Assembly (NCBI GenBank): GCA_905370385.1
Contig: CAJPKN010000023.1
Span: 1 to 16,736, forward strand
Direction: 5' to 3'
Source: Stomatobaculum longum
Lineage (GTDB): Bacteria > Bacillota > Clostridia > Lachnospirales > Lachnospiraceae
Length of the DNA stretch: 16,736 nucleotides
Below the pieces are notes generated by a model that was not told the DNA's origin, made no database searches, and worked only from the letters and a program-made list of their open reading frames with translations. Shown here piece by piece: positions 7,479 through 15,864 of the stretch. A program made the position numbers and the translations under genes. Within the stretch, counting starts at the first letter, position 1; every line of letters begins with the position of its first letter.

Positions 7479-7490
7479 GTTATCGATAAC
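7479..7490. promoter_or_regulatory. Perfect 12-bp palindrome GTTATCGATAAC, candidate operator between ldh and the phosphodiesterase gene
   Basis: The sequence is an exact dyad, and with one flanking base on the left reads TGTTATCGATAACC. It overlaps the predicted ldh promoter and lies about 30 bases upstream of the -10 of the divergent gene. It resembles the Rex operator (TTGTTAA-N4-TTAACAA) in half-site content, but its half sites are two bases closer together. Regulator identity is therefore open. Confidence 0.45.
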
Positions 7491-7519
7491 CACATAGAAA
7501 CAATCGTCTCACCATCTTG

Positions 7520-7528
7520 TGTTATACT
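7520..7528 (+). promoter_or_regulatory. Candidate extended -10 promoter of the glycerophosphodiesterase gene
   Basis: TGT-TATACT is a near-consensus extended -10, about 47 bases before the ATG. No convincing -35 lies 17 bases upstream. The same TGTTATACT string precedes niaR. Confidence 0.6.
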
Positions 7529-7575
7529 GTAGCCTGTTCGTTTTCGATTTCCGCAACCGAATGTAAGGAGTTCTC

Positions 7576-9447
7576 ATGCCTTCCGAAAATACCAAGACAA
7601 ATCCGTATTCGTTTCTTCGCTTTGCGCTCTCCGTCTTTCCGGAGTTCTGGATGTTTCAGCTGCTCGCCTCGCTCTGCCTGTTTCCGCTGAGCCGCCTCGT
7701 GTGGCGCTTTGTCCGCGCGCTCACGGCAAAGAGCGGGGCCGTGACCAGCGCAAACTATCTCCGCTTTCTCGCCTCCTGGCGCTTCCCGGCGCTGCTCGCC
7801 CTGCTCGCGCTGCTCATTTTTCTCTACCTGCTCTTTGAGCTGCTTGCGCCGCTTTATCTCTGCAACGCACTCCTAAAAGGCGAGTGCCCGCGCTTTCGCG
7901 CCGCGCTTGCCGACGGTCTCCGTTCGCTCCGAAAACTGGCCACCCCGCACGGCTTCCTCTTTCTCTTTTACCTTGCGGTTCTGGTACCCATTTCCGGAGT
8001 GGGCTTCCGCATCCATCTGACCCGGAACTTTTATATTCCGAAGTTTATCTCGGAGGTCATTGAGAGCAACCCGCACTATTTCTTGCTCTATTCCCTCCTC
8101 ATGCTCTTTCTTCTCTGGCTCGGCTATCGCCTGGCCTTCTTTTTACATGCCGTACTGCTTGAAAACTGCACGCCGCGCGCGGCTTACCGCCGTTCTTCCG
8201 AGCTGGTCCGAAAGAATCGCCTTCGGATTTTGAAAGAGCTTGTGCTCTTATTCCTCTTCCTCACGGCGGTGCGCCTGCTGGTTGCGCTTTTCTTTCAGTT
8301 TATTCCCATGCTCTTTCTTGTATCGAAGGAGTCCTCGCTCTTAGACCGCGCGGCCGAGGCAGGCAACGGCCTAGAGCTCCTGCAGACTGCGGAGAGCCGC
8401 TCCTTTCTCCTGTATCGCTTTGCCGCGGCCTTCGCCGTGCTCCTCGGAAATTATGTGCGCGCCATGACAGGGCTGCTCTGCAACAGTTATTTTATGCTCC
8501 GCTTTACAAAGCTCTTTCTCGGCTTGAGCCGCGAAGAAAGCTTGCAGCCCGCCGCCCTACCGAAAAGTCCGCGCCGCAAGCTTCTCCGCAACGTCATGGG
8601 CTTCTCTGTCTTTTTGATTGCCTTCTTTTCCTTTGTGATTGCCTTCCTCTACGCGCCGCTATTTGTGCGCGAACAGAAGGCAAAACTGGTTGCCCACCGC
8701 GCGGGCGGTTACCTGGCTCCCGAGAACTCGCTCGCGGGCATTGCCGCTTCCGAGGCCGCGGGCGCTTATGCCGCCGAGACCGATGTCCAGCGGACGCTGG
8801 ACGGCTACTACATCATCAACCACGATGACAGCTTTAAACGGCTCGCCGGGGTAAAGCGAACGCCGCCTTCCATGAATCTTCTCGAGATCAAGGGACTCGT
8901 GCTAATCGACCCTAATTTCCCGGCGACTACCTACTCCGTACCGACACTCGGCGAAATGCTGGACGCCTGTCGCGGCAAGGAAAAGCTCTTCATTGAATTG
9001 AAGGGCATGACCGCGGACAAAAAAACAGCGGACGATGTCGTGCGCATCGTCCGCGAAAAAGATATGGTCTCGGAGGTCGTGATCATCTCCCTCTCCTACC
9101 GTGTCATCAACTACACGGAAACCCACTATCCGGAGTTTGAAACCGGCGTGCTCCTCTTTGCCGGGGTCGGCAATCTGCCGAAGCTGAACTGCGACATCCT
9201 GCTTCTCGAGGAAGAGAGTGTGAGCAATGCCCGCATTGCGGAAATTCACGCGGCGGGCAAGCAAATCGGCGTCTGGACCGTCAACGATGCCGAAGGCTTT
9301 CGTCGCTTCTTTGACAGCGCCGTCGACTACATCATCACCGACGATCTCGTGATGGCCCGCGAGCAGAGAGAATATCTCGCCGCGCGAACCCCCTACCAGG
9401 TTCTCGAGGACAGGCTCGCGAATTTCTGGGACTTCCTCTTCTTCTGA
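7576..9447 (+). CDS. Membrane-anchored glycerophosphodiester phosphodiesterase
   Basis: The 623-residue protein has a multi-pass N-terminal membrane domain (about residues 1-365). Hydrophobic segments lie near 25-50, 70-100, 130-150, 170-200, 220-250, 280-310 and 340-365. A C-terminal GDPD TIM-barrel domain follows. The catalytic marks are H374-R375 in AHRAGG, PENS shortly after, E401/D403 in AETDVQ, H416-D417 in NHDDS, and FIELKG further on. GDPD enzymes hydrolyse glycerophosphodiesters to glycerol-3-phosphate and an alcohol. In Gram-positives the membrane-domain form is often linked to lipoteichoic acid or lipid turnover, but the substrate here is inferred. The catalytic domain should face outward after the last helix. 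AAGGAG five bases before the ATG supports the start. It is a single gene, convergent with the lipoprotein gene. Confidence 0.9.
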   Translation: MPSENTKTNPYSFLRFALSVFPEFWMFQLLASLCLFPLSRLVWRFVRALTAKSGAVTSANYLRFLASWRFPALLALLALLIFLYLLFELLAPLYLCNALLKGECPRFRAALADGLRSLRKLATPHGFLFLFYLAVLVPISGVGFRIHLTRNFYIPKFISEVIESNPHYFLLYSLLMLFLLWLGYRLAFFLHAVLLENCTPRAAYRRSSELVRKNRLRILKELVLLFLFLTAVRLLVALFFQFIPMLFLVSKESSLLDRAAEAGNGLELLQTAESRSFLLYRFAAAFAVLLGNYVRAMTGLLCNSYFMLRFTKLFLGLSREESLQPAALPKSPRRKLLRNVMGFSVFLIAFFSFVIAFLYAPLFVREQKAKLVAHRAGGYLAPENSLAGIAASEAAGAYAAETDVQRTLDGYYIINHDDSFKRLAGVKRTPPSMNLLEIKGLVLIDPNFPATTYSVPTLGEMLDACRGKEKLFIELKGMTADKKTADDVVRIVREKDMVSEVVIISLSYRVINYTETHYPEFETGVLLFAGVGNLPKLNCDILLLEEESVSNARIAEIHAAGKQIGVWTVNDAEGFRRFFDSAVDYIITDDLVMAREQREYLAARTPYQVLEDRLANFWDFLFF

Positions 9448-9455
9448 GTGTCTCA
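9445..9455. other. Convergent stop codons separated by five bases
   Basis: The phosphodiesterase TGA (9445-9447) and the lipoprotein stop (9453-9455, read on minus) are five bases apart and sit inside a CTGAG-TGT-CTCAG inverted repeat (9443-9455). The stem is too short and lacks T-tracts, so I do not call it a terminator. Transcripts of both genes probably run into each other. Confidence 0.6.
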
Positions 9456-10763
9456 GCGCAGTTTCTCGGGTCGCTCTGCCGCGTGCGCGGAAAATTCGTC
9501 CGCGGTCGGAATGCCGCTGAAATCCGCGCTGGTCCGGTACTCGCCCGTCACCGTGACCGTGTAGCGCGAATTTCCCTTTTGGAACACCGTGCCGTCCTCT
9601 CCTTGAATGGTCACATCGAGCCCCTCGCTGTCCTTGACCAGGCCCTCCGCGTAGAGGGCGCGAAGCTTGGAATCCCCGGTCACGACCCAGATGGAGGTGC
9701 CGTCGATACAGAGTGTGGTTCCCGGTGCCTCCGCATTTCCCGGTCCCGCTTCCGCGACAATGTCTCCGGTGAACTTCGAAATGTCGCGGAGATACAGCTT
9801 GATACTCGCATCCTCATCGGTCCCGATGCGCCCCTCCATAATCTCTCCGTAGGCAACCAAACTGCTCTTAGCGCCGTTCGAGGCGCGAAACAGATCGTTC
9901 TGTGTCGCATCCAACGCAAGTGTGGTGCCCTTCACCACCACCGTAGCCTCCGCGCCGTCCGCATAAAACATATGCCCCTGCTGCGCCCGAACCGTGCCGC
10001 CGGAAAGCAGAAGCTGTATTGCCCCGGCGGTCCCGTCCGTCTCCTGCGCGCGCCGAAGGAGAATTGCGGCATTCTTTTGATTTCCGCCCGGTGCCGGCAT
10101 ATTCCCCGCGAGATTACAGTCGTAGAGCGAAAGTGCGGCGCCGTCCGTCAAAGAAAGCGCCTCCGCATTTCCGGCTGTTAAGGTGGCCCCGTGGATCCAT
10201 GCCTTTCCCGCCGTGCGTACGGCAGGCGACTGCTCACCGGTCGCCGTAAACGTACCGCCGTCCAGGATCATGCTCCCCTCGCCCGTTTCCATCAAAAGGG
10301 CCGGCGATTCGCTCCCGGTCGTGCCCACAATATTATCCCAGGCATAAATACCGCCCTTCCCCCGCGCCGAAAGGCCGGGGGATTTTTCGCCTGCGGTTGC
10401 GAGCGCACTGTCCGCGAATTCGAGTTCGCCCTCATCCGCCACCAAAATCCCGCTTGTCCCCGTGGCCTCCGTTCGCAGGTTCGAGTTGTTGACCACCGCT
10501 TTCCCGGACAACACAAAAACACCCGCGGTCTCTACCTTGCCGGCCTTGCCGGAATAGCGCCGCGAGATTTCCGCGTTGTTCACAAACACCGCACCGCCGT
10601 CCTTAACCAGAACCGCGCTCTCCCCCTTCTTGGTGGAGACCGCCTCGCCGTTCAGCGTCCCCGGCTCGGTAAAGGTCTTTAGCCCCTTTGCCGCCTCCTG
10701 ACCGCCGCAAGCCGTCAGAAGCACCGCCACGAGCGTCAACACGGCCACTGCTCTCCGTTTCAT
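9453..10763 (-). CDS. Putative lipoprotein with beta-helix-like repeats, function unknown
   Basis: The 436-residue product starts with a lipoprotein signal (MKRR, hydrophobic core, lipobox LLTAC with C19), so it is likely anchored outside the membrane. The rest is rich in G, A, T, S and V and has loosely repeated short units of the type GxxALxLxDGAxLxLxxx, for example SAVLVKDGGAVFVNNAEIS, GVFVLSGKAVVNNSNLRT and GILVADEGELEFADSALAT. This pattern is expected of a right-handed parallel beta-helix (pectate-lyase or adhesin-like), running to about residue 350; no catalytic residues can be identified. AAGGAGG seven bases before the ATG supports the start. The gene converges on the phosphodiesterase gene with 5 bases between stops and diverges from niaR. 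A surface binding or adhesin role is only a guess. Confidence 0.75.
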   Translation of the reverse strand: MKRRAVAVLTLVAVLLTACGGQEAAKGLKTFTEPGTLNGEAVSTKKGESAVLVKDGGAVFVNNAEISRRYSGKAGKVETAGVFVLSGKAVVNNSNLRTEATGTSGILVADEGELEFADSALATAGEKSPGLSARGKGGIYAWDNIVGTTGSESPALLMETGEGSMILDGGTFTATGEQSPAVRTAGKAWIHGATLTAGNAEALSLTDGAALSLYDCNLAGNMPAPGGNQKNAAILLRRAQETDGTAGAIQLLLSGGTVRAQQGHMFYADGAEATVVVKGTTLALDATQNDLFRASNGAKSSLVAYGEIMEGRIGTDEDASIKLYLRDISKFTGDIVAEAGPGNAEAPGTTLCIDGTSIWVVTGDSKLRALYAEGLVKDSEGLDVTIQGEDGTVFQKGNSRYTVTVTGEYRTSADFSGIPTADEFSAHAAERPEKLR

Positions 10764-10784
10764 GCTCCGCCCTCCTTTTGTCTC

Positions 10785-10814
10785 ATTTTATCCCTTCCCG
10801 CCCTTAGATTGCAA
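10785..10814 (-). promoter_or_regulatory. Candidate sigma-A promoter of the lipoprotein gene
   Basis: On the minus strand TTGCAA (10809-10814), an 18-base spacer and TAAAAT (10785-10790) form a plausible promoter. The leader would be only about 18 bases, just long enough for the AAGGAGG site. A second ATTGCAA copy lies 19 bases further upstream (10827-10833). Confidence 0.5.
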
Positions 10815-10864
10815 GATAATAAACAAATTGCAAAAAAATGCACGTTTTCTCTCGAAGCGCTTGC

Positions 10865-10873
10865 TGTTATACT
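10865..10873 (+). promoter_or_regulatory. Candidate extended -10 promoter of niaR
   Basis: TGT-TATACT lies 28 bases before the niaR ATG and is identical to the -10 of the phosphodiesterase gene. No clear -35 is seen. GGGAGG seven bases before the ATG is the ribosome binding site. I see no TGTC/GACA dyad here, so autoregulation by NiaR is not suggested. Confidence 0.55.
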
Positions 10874-10901
10874 GAGAAAAAAGAATTTCGGGAGGTAAGC
10901 C

Positions 10902-11420
10902 ATGCAAAACGACGCGCGAAGAGCCGACATTCTCACGCAGCTCTCCAAAAGCCAAAAACCGGTGAGTGCTACGGCACTCGCCGAAAGATACCACCTGAGC
11001 CGTCAGAGTATCGTGGGCGATATCGCCCTGCTCCGCGCTGCGGGAAACGACATCATTGCGACCTCCCGCGGCTATCTGCTCGCAACGCCGCTGAAAGTGC
11101 CCTTCCTTGAGAAGACCATTGCCTGCCGCCACAATGCGGCGGCCATGCGGGAAGAACTCTACATTGCGGTCGATGAGGGCTGCACGGTTGCGGATGTGGT
11201 GGTCGAGCATCCCCTCTACGGCGAACTCCGCGGCCAACTGCAACTCTCCACCCGCCACGAAGTGAACGAATTTCTTGCGCGCTGCGGCGCGAGCGAGGCG
11301 CTGCCGCTCTCTTTTCTGACCAGCGGCATTCATCTTCACACCCTCCTTTGCCCCGACGAGGCAGCTTACGAACGTGTCGCAAAGCGGCTCCGTGCTGCCG
11401 GTATCCTGCTCTCGGATTGA
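10902..11420 (+). CDS. niaR: Niacin-responsive transcription repressor NiaR
   Basis: NiaR (YrxA) binds DNA when niacin is plentiful and shuts down NAD synthesis and niacin uptake genes. The 172-residue protein has an N-terminal winged-helix HTH_11 domain (about residues 6-60, with ALAERYHLSRQSIVGDI as the recognition region) and a C-terminal 3H domain. The three hallmark histidine regions are visible: H77 in CRHNAAAMREEL with E85 eight residues later, H103/H119 in EHPLYGEL and TRHEVNEF, and H144-x-H146 in GIHLHTL. From memory, the Thermotoga homologue binds Ni with residues equivalent to H77, E85, H144 and H146. The length matches the family. It sits directly upstream of a permease gene whose promoter carries a NiaR-like dyad, which supports a niacin or NAD-precursor role for that permease. 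Confidence 0.93.
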   Translation: MQNDARRADILTQLSKSQKPVSATALAERYHLSRQSIVGDIALLRAAGNDIIATSRGYLLATPLKVPFLEKTIACRHNAAAMREELYIAVDEGCTVADVVVEHPLYGELRGQLQLSTRHEVNEFLARCGASEALPLSFLTSGIHLHTLLCPDEAAYERVAKRLRAAGILLSD

Positions 11421-11448
11421 AGCTTTTTCGAAAAACAGCTTGCAAAAC

Positions 11449-11477
11449 TTGACAGTTCTTTCTTCCTGTACTATACA
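11449..11477 (+). promoter_or_regulatory. Sigma-A promoter of the EIIC-like permease gene
   Basis: A perfect -35 TTGACA (11449-11454), a 17-base spacer and TATACA (11472-11477) give a strong vegetative promoter. It lies after the niaR stop, so the permease can be expressed separately from niaR. The expected start of transcription is near 11484, inside the adjacent dyad. Confidence 0.75.
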
Positions 11478-11493
11478 TATGTCTTGACACTAC
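11478..11493 (+). promoter_or_regulatory. Candidate NiaR operator upstream of the permease gene
   Basis: The core is TGTC-TT-GACA (11480-11489) within ATATGTCTTGACACTA, overlapping the predicted transcription start. As I recall, published NiaR boxes of Firmicutes are palindromes built on GTGTC/GACAC half sites; here the left half is ATGTC and the right half GACAC. The adjacency to niaR strengthens the call. Binding is inferred, not shown. Confidence 0.55.
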
Positions 11494-11512
11494 TTTGTGC
11501 TTAGGAGGATGT

Positions 11513-12604
11513 ATGAAAGAACTGACAGCATTTCTGAAACGCAAGGACATCGAGATCTCCGCCAAACGCTACGGCATCGACGCGCTCGCCGCAATGGCGC
11601 AGGGACTTTTCTGCTCCCTCTTGATCGGCACCATCATCAACACCGTGGGTGCACAGTTTCACCTGTCCTTCCTGACCTCACCGGTCGCAACGATCGCAGG
11701 TACCGAATACACCGTCGGCGGCCTTGCCTCCGCAATGTCCGGTCCCGCCATGGCAACCGCCATCGGCTGGGCGCTCCACTGCCCGCCCCTCGTGCTCTTT
11801 TCGCTGATTACCGTGGGCTTTGCCTCGAATGCGCTCGGCGGCGCAGGCGGCCCGCTCGCCGTGCTCTTTGTCGCGGTGCTCGCGGCGGAATGCGGCAAGG
11901 CGGTTTCCAAGGAGACCAAGGTCGATATTCTGCTGACCCCGCTCGTCACGATTGCGGTGGGTCTCCTCTTCTCCGCGCTGCTCGCGCCGACGCTCGGCAA
12001 GGCAGCCATGAAAGTCGGTGACCTCGTGATGTGGGCAACGGAACTTCAGCCCTTCCTGATGGGCATTCTGGTATCGCTCGTGGTCGGCATCGCGCTGACT
12101 CTGCCGATCAGCTCCGCAGCCATCTGCGCGGCGCTCGGCTTAACCGGCCTTGCGGGCGGCGCGGCCCTCGCCGGCTGCTGCGCACAGATGGTCGGTTTCG
12201 CCGTGATTTCCTATCCCGAGAACGGCTTCGGCGGCCTTGTCTCCCAGGGCATAGGAACCTCGATGCTCCAGATGGGCAATATCGTGAGAAACCCGAAGGT
12301 CTGGATTGCGCCCTGCGTGACCTCTATGATCACCGGCCCCATTGCGACCTGTGTGTTTCACCTCCAGCAGAACGGCGCGGCGGTTGCCTCCGGCATGGGC
12401 ACCTGCGGCCTCGTGGGACCGCTCGGCGTCTACACCGGCTGGGTCAAGGATGTCGCTGCGGGACAGCGCGGCCCCATCGGCGGCGGTGACTGGACCGCCC
12501 TCCTCTTAATCTCCGTGATACTCCCCGCGATCCTCTGCCCGCTGATTCACATGGCAGTGCGCCGCATGGGTCTCGTGAAGGACGGAGACTTAAAGCTCGC
12601 GTAA
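11513..12604 (+). CDS. Stand-alone EIIC-like permease (PTS_EIIC_2 type), candidate NAD-precursor transporter
   Basis: The 363-residue protein is almost entirely hydrophobic, with about nine or ten membrane segments. It resembles the PTS_EIIC_2 family, with an N-terminal FLKRKDIEISAKRYGIDALAAMAQGLF block, ALGGAGGPLA and a late MGTCGLVGPLGVYTGW block. No EIIA or EIIB domain is fused or adjacent, so phosphotransferase-driven sugar uptake is doubtful despite the usual sugar-transporter label. The start is the ATG at 11513 with AGGAGG upstream; a TTG frame six codons earlier would include the ribosome site itself. Position after niaR and a NiaR-like dyad over its promoter suggest uptake of nicotinate, nicotinamide or a related precursor. 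That is inference; the family resemblance is much firmer. Confidence 0.82.
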   Translation: MKELTAFLKRKDIEISAKRYGIDALAAMAQGLFCSLLIGTIINTVGAQFHLSFLTSPVATIAGTEYTVGGLASAMSGPAMATAIGWALHCPPLVLFSLITVGFASNALGGAGGPLAVLFVAVLAAECGKAVSKETKVDILLTPLVTIAVGLLFSALLAPTLGKAAMKVGDLVMWATELQPFLMGILVSLVVGIALTLPISSAAICAALGLTGLAGGAALAGCCAQMVGFAVISYPENGFGGLVSQGIGTSMLQMGNIVRNPKVWIAPCVTSMITGPIATCVFHLQQNGAAVASGMGTCGLVGPLGVYTGWVKDVAAGQRGPIGGGDWTALLLISVILPAILCPLIHMAVRRMGLVKDGDLKLA

Positions 12605-12655
12605 AAAATAGCCCCCGGGCTGCCTGCTTTCAGCGGCAAGCCCGGGGGCTTTCTA
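12605..12655. terminator. Strong bidirectional rho-independent terminator
   Basis: AGCCCCCGGGCT (12610-12621) and AGCCCGGGGGCT (12639-12650) form a perfect 12-bp stem, extended by GCC/GGC. It has TTTCT on the plus side and a run of T residues on the minus side (complement of AAAAAA at 12603-12608). It serves the permease gene on plus and the zinc-ribbon gene on minus. Confidence 0.9.
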
Positions 12656-12681
12656 TGTCTTCGTTCAAAGCTTCCGATGTT

Positions 12682-13683
12682 TCATTCATCCCGTTCCGTA
12701 ACGGTCATATCGCTCTCGGAGGTCTTCCTGGAATCCGCCACGGCCTCTTCGAGCGTGTCGTAGCCGCTCGCCGTGTCGTCGTTCGTGGTGCTGCCGAGGT
12801 ATACGGAGTGCCCCGTCGCCATATAGGTGCTGTAGTCGAAGCTCGTGTTATTGCCGCTCCGAAACAGCACATTCCGATAGCGCGTGCACTGGTACACGGT
12901 CTTCTCCTTGCCATCCGGGCCGCGGTAAGTCATTTCAAAGATGTCGCTCAACACATTCTTATTTCCCTTTGAGAGCAGCACCAATTTCACCGGCTTCGCC
13001 GAAATCTCCTCGCTCCGCTTGATGCCCGATATGCTGTTCGGAAAATAAGTCTTTCGAATGGCCGCAAGGCTCGTGCTGTGGAGCATCTCGAGCTTTGTGC
13101 TGTCCAGAGAATCGAGATCGCTCAAATAGCTATCAAGCCCGGTGACGGTGTACTTCTCCACGCTCTTCGTGAGCCGGTAACAATCGCTCGTTGCCTGCAC
13201 GGTCACCGTATCGCCGTTTGAGAGGCGCTCTCTCGGCTCTACCTGATAGCCGAGATAATATTCGTTCACGGAAGCCGGGTAGTTGCCGCGCTTTAATTCC
13301 GCCTTACCCTCGCCGCTCACGCCGGAAAATTCGACCGTGACATAGGGGAAGGGGTCCACGCGCTGCTTCTTTGCCTCGCCGTACAGACCGGCTGCCAGAA
13401 CCAAGCCGACAAATATGCCGATTCCGATCAGACGATGCTTCCACTTCCGGAAGCTCTTCCGTCTCTCCGCGGCTGCCTCGGCCTCCGCTTCCGCGCGGAG
13501 TTTTCCTCTGGTCTCGCCGTAGGAGCGCTCCTCGGCTTCCTTCGCAGTCAGCTTTCCGTTCTCCATCGAGAAGTAGATCTTTTTTCGGCAATAGGGGCAA
13601 ACCGCCATCTTCTGGTCTTCCGAAATGCTCATATCCGCCCCGCAACTCGGGCAGGTCAAATCGATCTTCTTGATCTCGGTCAT
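12682..13683 (-). CDS. Zinc-ribbon single-pass membrane protein, function unknown
   Basis: The 333-residue protein has an N-terminal zinc ribbon with two CPxC knuckles (C11/C14 in CPSC, C29/C32 in CPYC). A charged, alanine-rich probable helical stretch (about 45-80) and one transmembrane segment (about 85-101, IGIGIFVGLVLAAGLYG) follow. The polar C-terminal region of about 225 residues should lie outside the cell. Within it two similar segments have beta-rich character (VTVEFSGVSGEGKAEL and DTVTVQATSDCY), as in small beta-sandwich domains of zinc-ribbon membrane proteins. No enzyme motif is visible. GGAGGAG nine bases before the ATG supports the start. A truncated gene ends 20 bases upstream on the same strand, so the two were probably cotranscribed before the mobile element inserted. 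Loss of the upstream promoter may affect its expression. Confidence 0.8.
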   Translation of the reverse strand: MTEIKKIDLTCPSCGADMSISEDQKMAVCPYCRKKIYFSMENGKLTAKEAEERSYGETRGKLRAEAEAEAAAERRKSFRKWKHRLIGIGIFVGLVLAAGLYGEAKKQRVDPFPYVTVEFSGVSGEGKAELKRGNYPASVNEYYLGYQVEPRERLSNGDTVTVQATSDCYRLTKSVEKYTVTGLDSYLSDLDSLDSTKLEMLHSTSLAAIRKTYFPNSISGIKRSEEISAKPVKLVLLSKGNKNVLSDIFEMTYRGPDGKEKTVYQCTRYRNVLFRSGNNTSFDYSTYMATGHSVYLGSTTNDDTASGYDTLEEAVADSRKTSESDMTVTERDE

Positions 13684-13703
13684 TCTGTCTTTCTCCTCCT
13701 GCT

Positions 13704-13844
13704 TTATCCTATCCTTCTCTTTTTTGCGCTGTACGCCGTGGCCTCAAAGCGAAACACGGCGACGCCCGCCGCCTGTTGCGCCGTAATTTCAAAGTCTCTG
13801 CCGGTCTGTGCCCGCATGAGGAGCTTAAGTCCCGCAATCTTTGC
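13704..13844 (-). pseudogene. 3' remnant of an unidentified gene truncated by the mobile element
   Basis: An open frame on the minus strand encodes 46 residues ending in a TAA at 13704-13706: KIAGLKLLMRAQTGRDFEIT and onward to AVFRFEATAYSAKKRRIG. Codon choice (GCG, GCC, CGC, ACG) matches the host genes. The frame meets a TAA at 13845-13847, at the point where the sequence turns AT-rich and element-like. It has no start with a ribosome site; the internal ATG at 13815-13817 has none either. It ends 20 bases before the zinc-ribbon gene on the same strand. I do not recognise the protein. The likely reading is a gene tail left behind by element insertion, with the 5' part beyond the other end of the element. 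A short independent gene is less likely. Confidence 0.6.
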
Positions 13845-13887
13845 TTATGTGCGATAAAGAAGTAATAGAAGTGTAAAAAATTTTGCC

Positions 13888-13923
13888 GTTCCTATCCGGC
13901 ACTTGGCCATTGTGTCGGATAGG
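13888..13923 (-). terminator. Hairpin downstream of the recombinase gene, probable terminator
   Basis: CCTATCCGGCAC (13891-13902) pairs with GTGTCGGATAGG (13912-13923) over 12 bases with one G-T pair and a 9-base loop, starting 8 bases after the recombinase stop. On the minus strand it is followed after about ten bases by AAAATTTTTT. The delayed T-run makes termination likely but not certain. A role in the element end is possible, since it lies within 50 bases of the inferred boundary. Confidence 0.6.
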
Positions 13924-13930
13924 TCGGGCG

Positions 13931-15622
<1,692 letters not shown>

Positions 15623-15661
15623 ATAGCGGCAAAAGTGTCAAATCTGCTTCTTTATGGTTTG

Positions 15662-15850
15662 TCAAATTGCCGGTTTTTGTGTAGCAGCGGCTTCCGCTTC
15701 CAGTACCCGCGCCATTTTGTCGGCGGCGGTGGTGGTAGTGTCTTTCTTGAAATAGCCGGACACGACAAGGACGGAATTGCCCATGCGGATTTCCGTCACG
15801 CAGTCGGGGCGGCGGGCGGTGCGGGTGTCGTGCTGCTTGTTATCTGTCAT
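15662..15850 (-). CDS. tnpW: TnpW, small transposon-encoded protein
   Basis: The 62-residue protein begins MTDNKQHDTRTARRPDCVTE, with a core IRMGNSVLVVSGYFKKDTTTTAADKMARVL. This matches the TnpW family found beside TnpX-type recombinases in Tn4451-like elements. Its function is not established to my knowledge; its constant position next to the recombinase suggests a helper or accessory role. The longer frame starting at 15955 overlaps the ATPase gene and is not family-like. The ATG at 15848-15850 has AAAGGAG upstream and is preferred. It starts 14 bases after the ATPase stop and lies 111 bases before the recombinase gene, so the three are probably cotranscribed in part. Confidence 0.88.
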   Translation of the reverse strand: MTDNKQHDTRTARRPDCVTEIRMGNSVLVVSGYFKKDTTTTAADKMARVLEAEAAATQKPAI

Positions 15851-15864
15851 AGGCAATACTCCTT

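Noticed and set aside
9483..10682. Plus-strand frames of 163-232 residues opposite the lipoprotein gene
   Set aside because: They arise from the high GC content on the complementary strand; no start signals and no family resemblance.
11418..11441. Terminator directly after niaR (AAGCTTTTTCGAAAAACAGCTT)
   Set aside because: The inverted repeat is almost entirely AT in its stem, has a tiny loop and no following T-run, so I would not call termination here.
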